Assembly: GCA_027486845.1 (NCBI GenBank)
Contig: JAIXOL010000025.1
Span: 57,899-121,898, forward strand
Reading direction: 5' to 3'
Source of the DNA: Cytophagaceae bacterium
GTDB lineage: Bacteria; Bacteroidota; Bacteroidia; Cytophagales; Spirosomataceae
DNA: 64,000 nucleotides
The position numbers and the translations under genes are program-made. Below are positions 18,615-26,453 of this stretch, piece by piece; position 1 is the stretch's first letter; each line of letters starts with the position of its first letter. Under the pieces are notes generated by a model. The model worked only from the letters and a program-made list of their open reading frames with translations, did no database searches and had not been told where the DNA came from.

Positions 18615-18669
18615 ATTTTTATAGGGATAATTCAATAATTAAATATTTATAATCGTTGTGTTTCAGACC

Positions 18670-20106
18670 TTATTTACTTGTTTTTCTGTGCCAAAGTTTG
18701 ATGAAAAGCACAGAGTCTGTCTCTAGAGTAAATTTTTTGTTCAGCTCGCTACGTAATTTATCAAGTGCGATTTTATTTTCGGGCGTATTTATTTTGGTGC
18801 TATCATCAATGACTGTATTGCGGAATCCAAAAAATACTAATTTCATGCTTGTATCTTGAAGCGATTTTTCATAAACATCAGTGTGTTTTTTAATGTAATC
18901 GCTGGTTTGCATTTCTGTATTGATAAATGGTACATTCGGATAGCGATGTGAATGAAAATAGAAAAGTGTACCAAAGTCTATTAGTAAGGCCTTGTCTTTT
19001 GCTTTTAAATTTCGATTTACCGTGCTTGCATAAGTTTTTTCAATTGCAAAATCATCAACTTGAAACAAACGCTGTAAAACCTCTCGACGGGTTATAAAAG
19101 TAATGAACAAAACTAAGATTGATAATATTCCAATAGCTAAATAGACCTGATTAAGTTTTTGCTCATATATTTTACTGTAGTGAAAATAAACCATGGCGAT
19201 TATCACCGAAAAAAAAGGAGCAGCTGGGTAAAAGTAATGCGATGCTTGACTTTTCATTAGGGAAGTCAAAGATAGCAATCCGAAAAATAACGAAATCATA
19301 AAGGTTGTGTTGCCCCAATATTTTGATTTGTCTTTTATATTAAGAGCCAATATAACACTTAATATCGTCAGAAATAAAAACCAAAATGTCTTGATTATCA
19401 GCTTTTTAAGAAATAAAGTATGAGCAGGATACGAACCGAATGGATATATATATGACCAATAAATGTGTTGCTCCAAGCGATTGAGTTGATAAAAATATAA
19501 TAGTGATAAAAGCAAAGGAACAGCAAAACCTAATAAAATCAATATCCCTTTTTGAGTAATTTGCCAAAAACTACTTTTTTGGATAAAAAAACATTCATAA
19601 AATAGATAAAGCCCAGCACCAGCAACATAAAACATTGCTATACTTTTGAATGTCATCGCAATTCCCAATAAAACTCCACCAACAAACCAATCAGAATTTT
19701 TATTTTTAGATAAAAAGTAAAGTGACCAAATGGCAAGAATCGCGATTGGTGCTTCTGGTTCAAGGAAGTTAATCTCCATAAAAAAGCAACTAAGTAGCGA
19801 TAAAAGTGAAGTTATAAAAGCCGTTTTGGTGCTTTTGGTAAGTTTATTTACAACGATATAACTAGAAATTCCAATTCCAATAAATTCGATTGTAATTAGA
19901 AGTGTTACTTGAAAGTGAGTAAAATCTCCACCTAAAATATTGATTCCTTTTTGTACAAAAATATACCAAAGCCAAGACTTTGAAGGGATAAAATCATACA
20001 TCTGATAACCGTCATTGAGCGAACGGCCAATAACCAAATATTCTAAGGCGTCATATCCGAAACCAGAATTATAAGAAAAAAGACCAAAAATAGGCGTTAG
20101 GAACAA
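18670..20106 (-). CDS. GT39/ArnT-like membrane glycosyltransferase, start codon unclear
   Basis: The frame gives 478 residues from a TTG. It shows the PMT/ArnT-like pattern: an extracytoplasmic loop after helix 1 with GYDALEYLVIGRSLNDGYQMYDFIPSKSW, then an acidic site before the next helices (INFLEPEAPIAILAIWSLYF) and about 11 helices. The C-terminal 100 residues are soluble (DFGTLFYFHSHRYPNVPF). The TTG sits inside what should be the first helix. The reading frame stays open for 24 codons more (RQSALHFGVFLFLTPIFGLF) to a stop, without ATG, GTG or TTG. Either an unusual start is used or the original initiator was lost. It would move sugars from a lipid carrier, perhaps supplied by the GT2 gene 55 bp downstream. 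Confidence 0.72.
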   Translation of the reverse strand: MFLTPIFGLFSYNSGFGYDALEYLVIGRSLNDGYQMYDFIPSKSWLWYIFVQKGINILGGDFTHFQVTLLITIEFIGIGISSYIVVNKLTKSTKTAFITSLLSLLSCFFMEINFLEPEAPIAILAIWSLYFLSKNKNSDWFVGGVLLGIAMTFKSIAMFYVAGAGLYLFYECFFIQKSSFWQITQKGILILLGFAVPLLLSLLYFYQLNRLEQHIYWSYIYPFGSYPAHTLFLKKLIIKTFWFLFLTILSVILALNIKDKSKYWGNTTFMISLFFGLLSLTSLMKSQASHYFYPAAPFFSVIIAMVYFHYSKIYEQKLNQVYLAIGILSILVLFITFITRREVLQRLFQVDDFAIEKTYASTVNRNLKAKDKALLIDFGTLFYFHSHRYPNVPFINTEMQTSDYIKKHTDVYEKSLQDTSMKLVFFGFRNTVIDDSTKINTPENKIALDKLRSELNKKFTLETDSVLFIKLWHRKTSK

Positions 20107-20231
20107 AAAAACGCCAAAATGGAGTGCGGATTGCCGACCGAACGTATTTTTGTTTGTTGTTTTGATAGACTGAAATTTTTATTAGACTTTGCAATAGCCT
20201 ATGTTGTAAAAAAAGGTTTCTGCCTTATTTG

Positions 20232-20268
20232 CAAATGATTTTTATGCAAAAATAGCAAAAATCATTTG
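20232..20268 (-). terminator. Perfect 12-bp hairpin after the SGNH hydrolase gene
   Basis: CAAATGATTTTT and AAAAATCATTTG form a perfect 12-bp inverted repeat with a 13-nt loop, 24 bp after the SGNH stop codon on the minus strand. The T-run is part of the arm and the transcript tail is not T-rich, so termination is likely but not certain. Confidence 0.55.
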
Positions 20269-20291
20269 TATTTTAAAGATTCTATTTTCGA

Positions 20292-21446
20292 CTACTTATT
20301 CTGTGGACTAAAAAGTTCTTGTTTTAAGACTTGATACAAATAATCGGCTGCTAATTCGTTTCCGTCTTTATTCCAATGTAAATCTGTCTGGAAGTAATAA
20401 GCCTTAAAAGGGTCTTTATGCTTCATAATTACATCTTTAAATGAATAAATCTTTATATTATTAGCTTTACAAAAATCAACAATTACTTTTTCATGACTCA
20501 TTGTACCTAAATTTTGGTACTCTATAATCGACTTATTTGAAGGAATAAAAAATGCATAAAACTTTCCACCTGATTTTTCAACATTTTTAGATAATGCTTT
20601 TAAATAAACATAAGTTGGGAAGAATTGGTCATTTTCAACTTTTGATATTTCTATTGTTTTTGTTATACCTTGAGCCGAGGTAGGATTTACCAATTGATTC
20701 TTAGGTGTAGCCCTCTGAATTGTTGCTTGCTGATTTTGATTTTCTTGCTTTACTTTTTGATTCCACATAATTCCAACCTGAGTTCTAATCATGTTGAACA
20801 AATGAGAATGTGATGCAAACCAATTATATATTTTACTATTGGCCAATTTGTTCTTTTGAATGGCATTTGAATTTGCAGATTTATTAATTGCTTTTGACAC
20901 AATAGAATCTTTTTTGATAGTATAATATCGGTTTTCTGAGTTATCAACGAAATCATTTTCATAGTAAAAATATAATACAACTTTCGGAGATAATTCTGGT
21001 CCACGAACCTGAAAAAACCTAAGTGCATAGTCAGTCCCAGAGCCTGACGCCCCGGCATTCAAGACTGCTACTGAATCTTTATTTATTTTTTTTTCTAAAA
21101 GTTTGCAAAAAGTTTCGTCATCATTTACACCCCAACCGTAAGTAAATGAATCGCCGATTGCTAAGATTTTAAATGGATATTTCTTGTAATCATTCAATTG
21201 GCGGTTATCACGCATACCAATTTCATTATTTTGGTATTCGTAATAATAATCATGTGGATGACTCTTGAATCCTTTTTGATTAGGTACAGGAATCATTCCA
21301 CCTAATTTGGAGTCATAGTAAAACTGTACAGGAGAGATAATTTGTGGGAAAAATATACGAATAATAATTTCGCCAATGATTAAGCCAATCAAAAGGCTTA
21401 TAAACATAGCAGCAATATTTTTAAGAGCGTTTTTAATGAAATTCAT
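20292..21446 (-). CDS. Membrane-anchored SGNH/GDSL hydrolase
   Basis: The protein has 384 residues. One N-terminal helix (AAMFISLLIGLIIGEIIIRIFF) anchors a large extracytoplasmic domain. The catalytic blocks of SGNH hydrolases are visible: nucleophile Ser100 in ILAIGDSFTYGWG, the oxyanion Gly in NAGASGSGTDYAL, the Asn in FYYENDFVDN, and the Asp-His pair in QTDLHWNKDGNELAA. A polar, Gln/Asn-rich insert lies between the blocks. Enzymes of this kind add or remove acyl groups on polysaccharides, in the way of AlgJ/AlgX or PatB. Proximity to the acyltransferase and glycosyltransferases suggests O-acetyl editing of a surface glycan. It is divergent from the vWA gene. Confidence 0.85.
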   Translation of the reverse strand: MNFIKNALKNIAAMFISLLIGLIIGEIIIRIFFPQIISPVQFYYDSKLGGMIPVPNQKGFKSHPHDYYYEYQNNEIGMRDNRQLNDYKKYPFKILAIGDSFTYGWGVNDDETFCKLLEKKINKDSVAVLNAGASGSGTDYALRFFQVRGPELSPKVVLYFYYENDFVDNSENRYYTIKKDSIVSKAINKSANSNAIQKNKLANSKIYNWFASHSHLFNMIRTQVGIMWNQKVKQENQNQQATIQRATPKNQLVNPTSAQGITKTIEISKVENDQFFPTYVYLKALSKNVEKSGGKFYAFFIPSNKSIIEYQNLGTMSHEKVIVDFCKANNIKIYSFKDVIMKHKDPFKAYYFQTDLHWNKDGNELAADYLYQVLKQELFSPQNK

Positions 21447-21576
21447 TTATTCAAAAAAGGAGTTAAAACGTTTTTTATGGTTTTTCTTTGTTGTATAAAA
21501 TCCCAACTAATCAACAACTATGCAAAATTAGCCAATTTTTACTTGGGGTTCTCGTCAAACAGTGATAATTTTAAGC

Positions 21577-22542
21577 ATGAATTGGATAAAACCTCTTACG
21601 ATAGTCGAATTTGTCTTCATTGGCATATTTTTGTTGGTCTATGCCACCTATTTTATACGCTTATATTTGGTTGCACGTCGACTAGGTACTACTGCTCGTT
21701 CGGTTATTATTAAGTTTATTATCAGAGGTATTTATTTGGGTCTATGTATCTTAGGATTATTAGGGCCAAGTTTTGGTGTAAACGAAATTGAGTCTCAGGC
21801 AACTGGAAAAGATATTTTCTTTATATTTGATTTATCTCGTTCAATGGATGCCGTTGATATTGAGCCGTCAAGGTTAGAAAAAACTAAGTTTGAACTTATT
21901 AAAAATATTGACCAACTCAAATCTGACAAAATTGGACTAATTGCATTTTCGTCAGAGGCATTTACCCATACGCCACTTACATTTGACGGTGATGCCATTA
22001 GATTATTCATACAAAAGCTCAATACTGGTTTATTCGTAAATAATGGCACTGATTTGAATACCGCTTTAAGTTTAATTTTGAAAAAATTTCAATCAAATTC
22101 AACGCTTAATAGTCGAAAAACTAAAGTTATTGTACTTATTTCTGACGGTGAAGATTTTGGGAAAATCGAACAAAATATCATTTTTGCACTCAAGCAAAAT
22201 AAGATTAATTTACTAACTCTCGGTGTGGGAACACCGCAAGGAGGGAAAATCAGAGAAGGTAATGGATATAAGAAAGACAAGAATGGGCAAGAGGTAGTTT
22301 CAAAATTAAATGCACCTTATTTAGTCAACTTGACCAAAAGGTTAAATGGTAAATATTTTCAGCTTACAAATCAAGTAAATGGTGTTTCTGACCTTTTGAA
22401 AGAGGTTGACCGAGTTGAAAGTAATTGGATAGATACCCGAAAAATGACAGTTGCTAACAATAAATATCATTATTTCGTAATTTTGGCTTTAATTTTAATG
22501 ATAATTGATATTTTATTTACAGTCCGTACAATTAAAATTTGA
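21577..22542 (+). CDS. BatA/BatB-like membrane vWA-domain protein
   Basis: The protein has 321 residues from the ATG before NWIKPL; a GTG 15 bp upstream is possible. Two N-terminal helices (about 9-30 and 46-65) precede a von Willebrand A domain with an intact MIDAS: DLSRS (Asp85, Ser87, Ser89), the Thr in NNGTDLNTAL and the Asp in LISDGEDFG. A C-terminal helix (YFVILALILMIIDILFTV) closes it. This is the layout of Bat (aerotolerance) proteins, which face the periplasm. The usual partners moxR, DUF58 and batD are not here. A TPR protein follows 2 nt after the stop codon, and the two are surely co-transcribed. Confidence 0.85.
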   Translation: MNWIKPLTIVEFVFIGIFLLVYATYFIRLYLVARRLGTTARSVIIKFIIRGIYLGLCILGLLGPSFGVNEIESQATGKDIFFIFDLSRSMDAVDIEPSRLEKTKFELIKNIDQLKSDKIGLIAFSSEAFTHTPLTFDGDAIRLFIQKLNTGLFVNNGTDLNTALSLILKKFQSNSTLNSRKTKVIVLISDGEDFGKIEQNIIFALKQNKINLLTLGVGTPQGGKIREGNGYKKDKNGQEVVSKLNAPYLVNLTKRLNGKYFQLTNQVNGVSDLLKEVDRVESNWIDTRKMTVANNKYHYFVILALILMIIDILFTVRTIKI

Positions 22543-22544
22543 CA

Positions 22545-23207
22545 ATGAACATTTGGTTTTTTTATATAATCTTGCTTTTCCTAAATCTGCGTTCGCTTTC
22601 GAATGTTTCGCAAAGAAACGCTCTTAAAATTGAAGCAGGAACAGCCTTTTATAAGAAAAACTATGCATTAGCAGTCCAAAAATATGAAGAATTAGCCATT
22701 ATTTCATATAATTTAGAACCCGAAGCACGCTTAAATTTAGCACACTCATATTTTTGTGTAAAGAACACTTCAAAAGCGTTGGATGAATATAAGAAATTGG
22801 TCAGACTCAATAATGTAGTAATTTCGACTAATGCAATGATTCAGGTGGGTGTAATTGAAACAAAAAAAGGTGATAGTACTGGTGCATTAGAGTTATTTAA
22901 GATTGCTTTGCAAAATGATAATGAAAATAAAGTTGCAAGGTATAATTATGAATTATTGAGAAAGAAATTGCCTCAATCTCCTCCTAAGAATAATCAAAGT
23001 CAGTCGTCTGAAAACAAAACCAATAATGGCGGAGAAACTGCGAAAACCGAAGAAAAACGTGATGAATTGGATTCAACTACGCCCGAAAAAATGAGTAAAG
23101 AAAAAGCTTTACAAATTTTGGAAGCTATGAAAACTACTGAGTTACAATATGTTCAACAGCGTAAGCAACAATCAAATAAAAAAGAGGAATTAGAAAAAGA
23201 TTGGTGA
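22545..23207 (+). CDS. BatC-like periplasmic TPR protein
   Basis: The protein has 220 residues from the ATG. A signal peptide or anchor ([19 protein letters not shown]) is followed by about three tetratricopeptide repeats: [40 protein letters not shown] and [21 protein letters not shown] polar Gln/Ser/Asn/Glu-rich region and a C-terminal helix ([20 protein letters not shown]) follow; the last is characteristic of BatC-type proteins. It starts 2 nt after the vWA gene, so the two are coupled. TPR proteins of this sort act as scaffolds for Bat complexes in the periplasm. The biochemical role is not known. Confidence 0.82.
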   Translation: MNIWFFYIILLFLNLRSLSNVSQRNALKIEAGTAFYKKNYALAVQKYEELAIISYNLEPEARLNLAHSYFCVKNTSKALDEYKKLVRLNNVVISTNAMIQVGVIETKKGDSTGALELFKIALQNDNENKVARYNYELLRKKLPQSPPKNNQSQSSENKTNNGGETAKTEEKRDELDSTTPEKMSKEKALQILEAMKTTELQYVQQRKQQSNKKEELEKDW

Positions 23208-23245
23208 TAAATTTTTTTTATTCAAAAAATAAAATTTTCAATATT

Positions 23246-24214
23246 ATGACTCAAATATCAGATAGCGGTGTTTTAAGGTCCGCAGTAAAAGAAACAAATT
23301 TTAATTTTGAACGACAAACCGCCTTTTATCGTGGAAAAGTCCGTGATGTATATGATTTTGACGATAAAGTCGTGATGGTAGCATCAGATAGAATTTCAGC
23401 ATTTGATGTAGTTTTACCACGCCCGATTCCATTCAAAGGACAAGTTTTGAATCAAATAGCTGCAAAATTTCTTGCTGCTACAAAAGATATTGTCCCAAAC
23501 TGGCTTTTGGCCGCTCCTGATCCAAATGTTTCTATTGGAATTCGATGCGATACTTTCCCTGTTGAAATGGTTGTTAGAGGATATTTGGTTGGTCATGCTT
23601 GGCGTACTTACAAAAGTGGTTTGCGTACACTTTGTGGCGTGACTTTGCCCGAAGGTTTGAAAGAAAACGATAAATTTCCAATACCAATCATTACTCCTAC
23701 AACCAAAGCTCATGAAGGACACGATGAAGATATTTCTCGTGAGGAAATAATGGCAAAAGGCTTAGTTTCAGAAAAAAAATACGTTCAGCTCGAAAAATAT
23801 GCTTTAGCTTTATTTCAAAGAGGTACAGAAATGGCCGCCGAAAGTGGTTTGATTTTAGTTGATACAAAATACGAATTTGGAGAAAATGATGGTGTAATTT
23901 ATTTGATTGATGAAGTGCATACGCCTGATTCTTCAAGATATTTTTTCATCGAAGGTTATGAAGAAAACTTAGCAGCAAACCTTCCACAAAAACAATTGTC
24001 TAAAGAATTTGTACGTGAATGGCTTATTGCTAATGATTTTCAAGGAAAGCATGGCCAATCAATACCAGAAATGACTGATGAGAAAGTTCTAGAGATTTCA
24101 AACCGCTACATTGAATTATATGAAAATGTTTCAGGTGAAAAATTCGTAGCTCAATCGGGAGAAAATATAATTGGTAGAATTGAAGCTAATATTAAAGCAT
24201 ACTTTGGGATTTAA
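23246..24214 (+). CDS. purC: Phosphoribosylaminoimidazole-succinocarboxamide synthase (PurC)
   Basis: The enzyme has 322 residues from the ATG before TQISDSG. It joins aspartate to CAIR, the eighth step of IMP synthesis. Diagnostic segments are [27 protein letters not shown] near the N-terminus, [18 protein letters not shown], the signature [25 protein letters not shown] (with the longer insertion type), and [12 protein letters not shown]...[12 protein letters not shown]. The length matches the long SAICAR synthases of Bacteroidota and fungi rather than the 240-residue E. coli form. It is 38 bp downstream of the TPR gene, so it may share that transcript although its job is unrelated. Confidence 0.97.
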   Translation: MTQISDSGVLRSAVKETNFNFERQTAFYRGKVRDVYDFDDKVVMVASDRISAFDVVLPRPIPFKGQVLNQIAAKFLAATKDIVPNWLLAAPDPNVSIGIRCDTFPVEMVVRGYLVGHAWRTYKSGLRTLCGVTLPEGLKENDKFPIPIITPTTKAHEGHDEDISREEIMAKGLVSEKKYVQLEKYALALFQRGTEMAAESGLILVDTKYEFGENDGVIYLIDEVHTPDSSRYFFIEGYEENLAANLPQKQLSKEFVREWLIANDFQGKHGQSIPEMTDEKVLEISNRYIELYENVSGEKFVAQSGENIIGRIEANIKAYFGI

Positions 24215-24256
24215 TTATAAGTCATTATTTAATGGAATAATTTGTTATTCATAAAT

Positions 24257-24775
24257 ATGAAATATCCAAGAAGATTATCATCTGGAGCAAATAATACCGT
24301 AATCGTCTTATCGGACACGGAAGTTGCTAAATTATTCACTAATGATACTCGCTCAGATATTGGTTCGGAGTCTGAAAAAATGAAATTTTCCAATTCGGTC
24401 AATGATTTGGTGACAAAATTCATTCGATTAGATTTTCAGGAAGATTTACAAGTCGAAATGTTGGTCATGGAACGTATCAAACCCATTGATTATCGGGCTT
24501 TCGAAGTTGAAATACGTGAACTTTGGTTCGATGTTTTTGAGTCTGAATTAATTGAACTTCATAAAGCTGGTTTTGTTCATCGTGATATCAAGCGTCCTTC
24601 TAATATAAGTGGATTGGCTTTTGATAATATTTTGTTGACTGAAACCGGGTTACGTTTAATTGATGTTGGAATTTCGGCTTTGAAAAGCCAAGTTGGAGAA
24701 AAGATTTTTGATAAATATGTAGAAATTGAGTTGCTTGAAATAGCTTTGTTTAAAGAATATTTCTTGAATAGGTAA
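24257..24775 (+). CDS. Compact protein-kinase-like protein
   Basis: The protein has only 172 residues, well below a normal 250-residue kinase domain. Kinase features are nevertheless clear. It has a short Gly-rich start (SSGANNTV), a candidate ATP Lys25 in VAKLF, an acidic helix C region (SESEK), a hinge-like MERIKPIDY, the catalytic loop HRDIKRPSN (His108, Asp110, Lys112) and DVG (136-138) in place of DFG. The catalytic loop carries an insertion between HRDIK and DNILLT. The activation segment and most of the C-lobe after DVG are missing. It could be an active minimal kinase (as in RIO/Bud32-like or lipopolysaccharide kinases) or a pseudokinase. The partner is unknown; purC lies just upstream. 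Confidence 0.7.
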   Translation: MKYPRRLSSGANNTVIVLSDTEVAKLFTNDTRSDIGSESEKMKFSNSVNDLVTKFIRLDFQEDLQVEMLVMERIKPIDYRAFEVEIRELWFDVFESELIELHKAGFVHRDIKRPSNISGLAFDNILLTETGLRLIDVGISALKSQVGEKIFDKYVEIELLEIALFKEYFLNR

Positions 24776-24776
24776 C

Positions 24777-24813
24777 AAAAAAGTCCTCTTTTTATTAAAA
24801 AGGGGACTTTTTT
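24777..24813. terminator. Bidirectional terminator between the kinase-like gene and gltD
   Basis: AAAAAAGTCCTCTTTTT and AAAAAGGGGACTTTTTT form a strong stem with a 3-nt loop, with A and T runs on both sides. It serves the convergent genes on either side and begins 2 bp after the plus-strand stop codon. Confidence 0.9.
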
Positions 24814-24831
24814 GTTGTTTATTTAAAAATA

Positions 24832-26337
24832 TCACGCCCCTGAATAAGCTGGTGAGATCATCGAAATAGCTTTTGCTTCTAAAAGGGTTTCTCCCATCAA
24901 AAATTCATCAACTTTTCTTGCACATTCACGTCCTTCTGAAATTGCCCAAACAACCAAAGATTGGCCACGACGCATATCACCAGCCGCAAATACTTTAGGG
25001 TTTGTTGTTTGATAATTTGGTGCTTTTACATTCTTACGTTCATCAACTTCAACTTCGAGTTGCTCTAATAAATCTTGTTGAGGATTCAAGAAACCCGCCG
25101 CAATCAAAGCTAATTCGCAAGGAATCTCACGCTCATTCATTTCAACACGACTTCCATTGAAGGTTGCGGCTTCAGAAATCAAGATTCCTTTCAAATTGCC
25201 ATTTTCGTCACCAATAAATTCTTTTACATTAATGCTAAACATACGCTCACATCCTTCTTCGTGTGAAGTAGACGTACGTTTTGTCATTGGCCAGTTTGGC
25301 CAAGGAGTAGTTTCCGCACGTACTTGATAGAATGGTTGTTTTTTATCATCAATGCTTGGCTCAGGCATAACTTCCACTTGCGTGATAGTTTTTGCTTTAT
25401 GGCGATTTGATGTGCCTACGCAGTCAGAACCAGTATCTCCACCACCAATTACTACGACGTTTTTGTCGGTTGCAAACAATTCCCCATTTTGATAAGCTTC
25501 ACCTTTGTGGTCATAAGAAACATTAATACCAGAAACACGTTTATTTTGTTGGCTCAAAAACTCCATTGCAGGATAAATACCTTTCAATTCTTTGCCTTTG
25601 ATGTCAATCATTCGAGGCACAGTCGAACCACCAGAAAGAACAATTGCATCAAAATCCCTCAATATATCACTTGATTTAACATTCACACCAACATTTGCGT
25701 TCGTTATAAAAGTAATTCCCTCATCTTTCATTACCTCAACCCGACGACTTACAACCGATTTATCCAATTTAAAGTCAGGAATTCCATAACGTACCAAACC
25801 CCCGATTTCGTCGGCACGCTCGAAAACCGTGACTAGGTGACCAGCTTTATTTAATTGAACCGCTGCCGCCATCCCTGCTGGGCCTGAGCCCACAACTGCC
25901 ACTTGTTTTCCAGTACGTTTTTTGGGATTATTTGGTTTTACCCAACCATTAGCAAAAGCACGTTCAATGATTGATTTTTCTATATATTCAATCGCCACAG
26001 GTGGCTTATTTATTCCCAAAACACATGCAGATTCGCAAGGAGCAGGGCAGATTCTTCCAGTAAATTCAGGGAAATTATTGGTAGAACTTAAAATCTGATA
26101 AGCATATTCCCAGTTTTGTTCATAAACTGCATCATTAAATTCTGGAATGATGTTGCCAAGTGGACAACCATTATGACAAAACGGTACACCACAGTCCATG
26201 CAACGAGCCGCCTGTTTACGAGAATTCTCATCTTCGGCGGGCATTTCAACTTCATTATAATCCAAACGACGCTCTTCAACAGCACGCTTATTGGCCAATT
26301 CTCTTTGAAATTCTAAGAAACCAGTAGGTTTTCCCAT
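24832..26337 (-). CDS. gltD: Glutamate synthase (NADPH) small subunit
   Basis: The subunit has 501 residues. The N-terminal cysteine-rich part binds two [4Fe-4S] clusters (ARCMDCGVPFCHNGCPLGN and CPAPCESACVLG). The FAD site is VAVVGSGPAGMAAAVQL near residue 147, and the NADPH site is VVIGGGDTGSDCVGT near 297. The C-terminal FAD motif is VFAAGDMRRGQSLVVWAI. It passes electrons from NAD(P)H to the large subunit, which makes two glutamates from glutamine and 2-oxoglutarate. It lies downstream of gltB on the same strand, with a 116-bp spacer containing a strong hairpin. Confidence 0.97.
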   Translation of the reverse strand: MGKPTGFLEFQRELANKRAVEERRLDYNEVEMPAEDENSRKQAARCMDCGVPFCHNGCPLGNIIPEFNDAVYEQNWEYAYQILSSTNNFPEFTGRICPAPCESACVLGINKPPVAIEYIEKSIIERAFANGWVKPNNPKKRTGKQVAVVGSGPAGMAAAVQLNKAGHLVTVFERADEIGGLVRYGIPDFKLDKSVVSRRVEVMKDEGITFITNANVGVNVKSSDILRDFDAIVLSGGSTVPRMIDIKGKELKGIYPAMEFLSQQNKRVSGINVSYDHKGEAYQNGELFATDKNVVVIGGGDTGSDCVGTSNRHKAKTITQVEVMPEPSIDDKKQPFYQVRAETTPWPNWPMTKRTSTSHEEGCERMFSINVKEFIGDENGNLKGILISEAATFNGSRVEMNEREIPCELALIAAGFLNPQQDLLEQLEVEVDERKNVKAPNYQTTNPKVFAAGDMRRGQSLVVWAISEGRECARKVDEFLMGETLLEAKAISMISPAYSGA

Positions 26338-26368
26338 TGTTTTATAGTGATTTTGTTATATAGTCGAT

Positions 26369-26400
26369 ATTTGATTGGCGATGGCTTTCGCCAATCAAAT
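26369..26400. repeat. Perfect 13-bp hairpin between gltB and gltD
   Basis: ATTTGATTGGCGA and TCGCCAATCAAAT pair perfectly around a 6-nt loop. There is no T run after the stem on the minus strand. It lies 32 bp upstream of the gltD ATG and 53 bp after gltB, so it may act as an mRNA-processing or stabilising site rather than as a terminator. Confidence 0.75.
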
Positions 26401-26453
26401 AATGCTAAATGCTTTGTTTTAAAATATAATTAAGACTCTTTTGGCTGTCTTGA

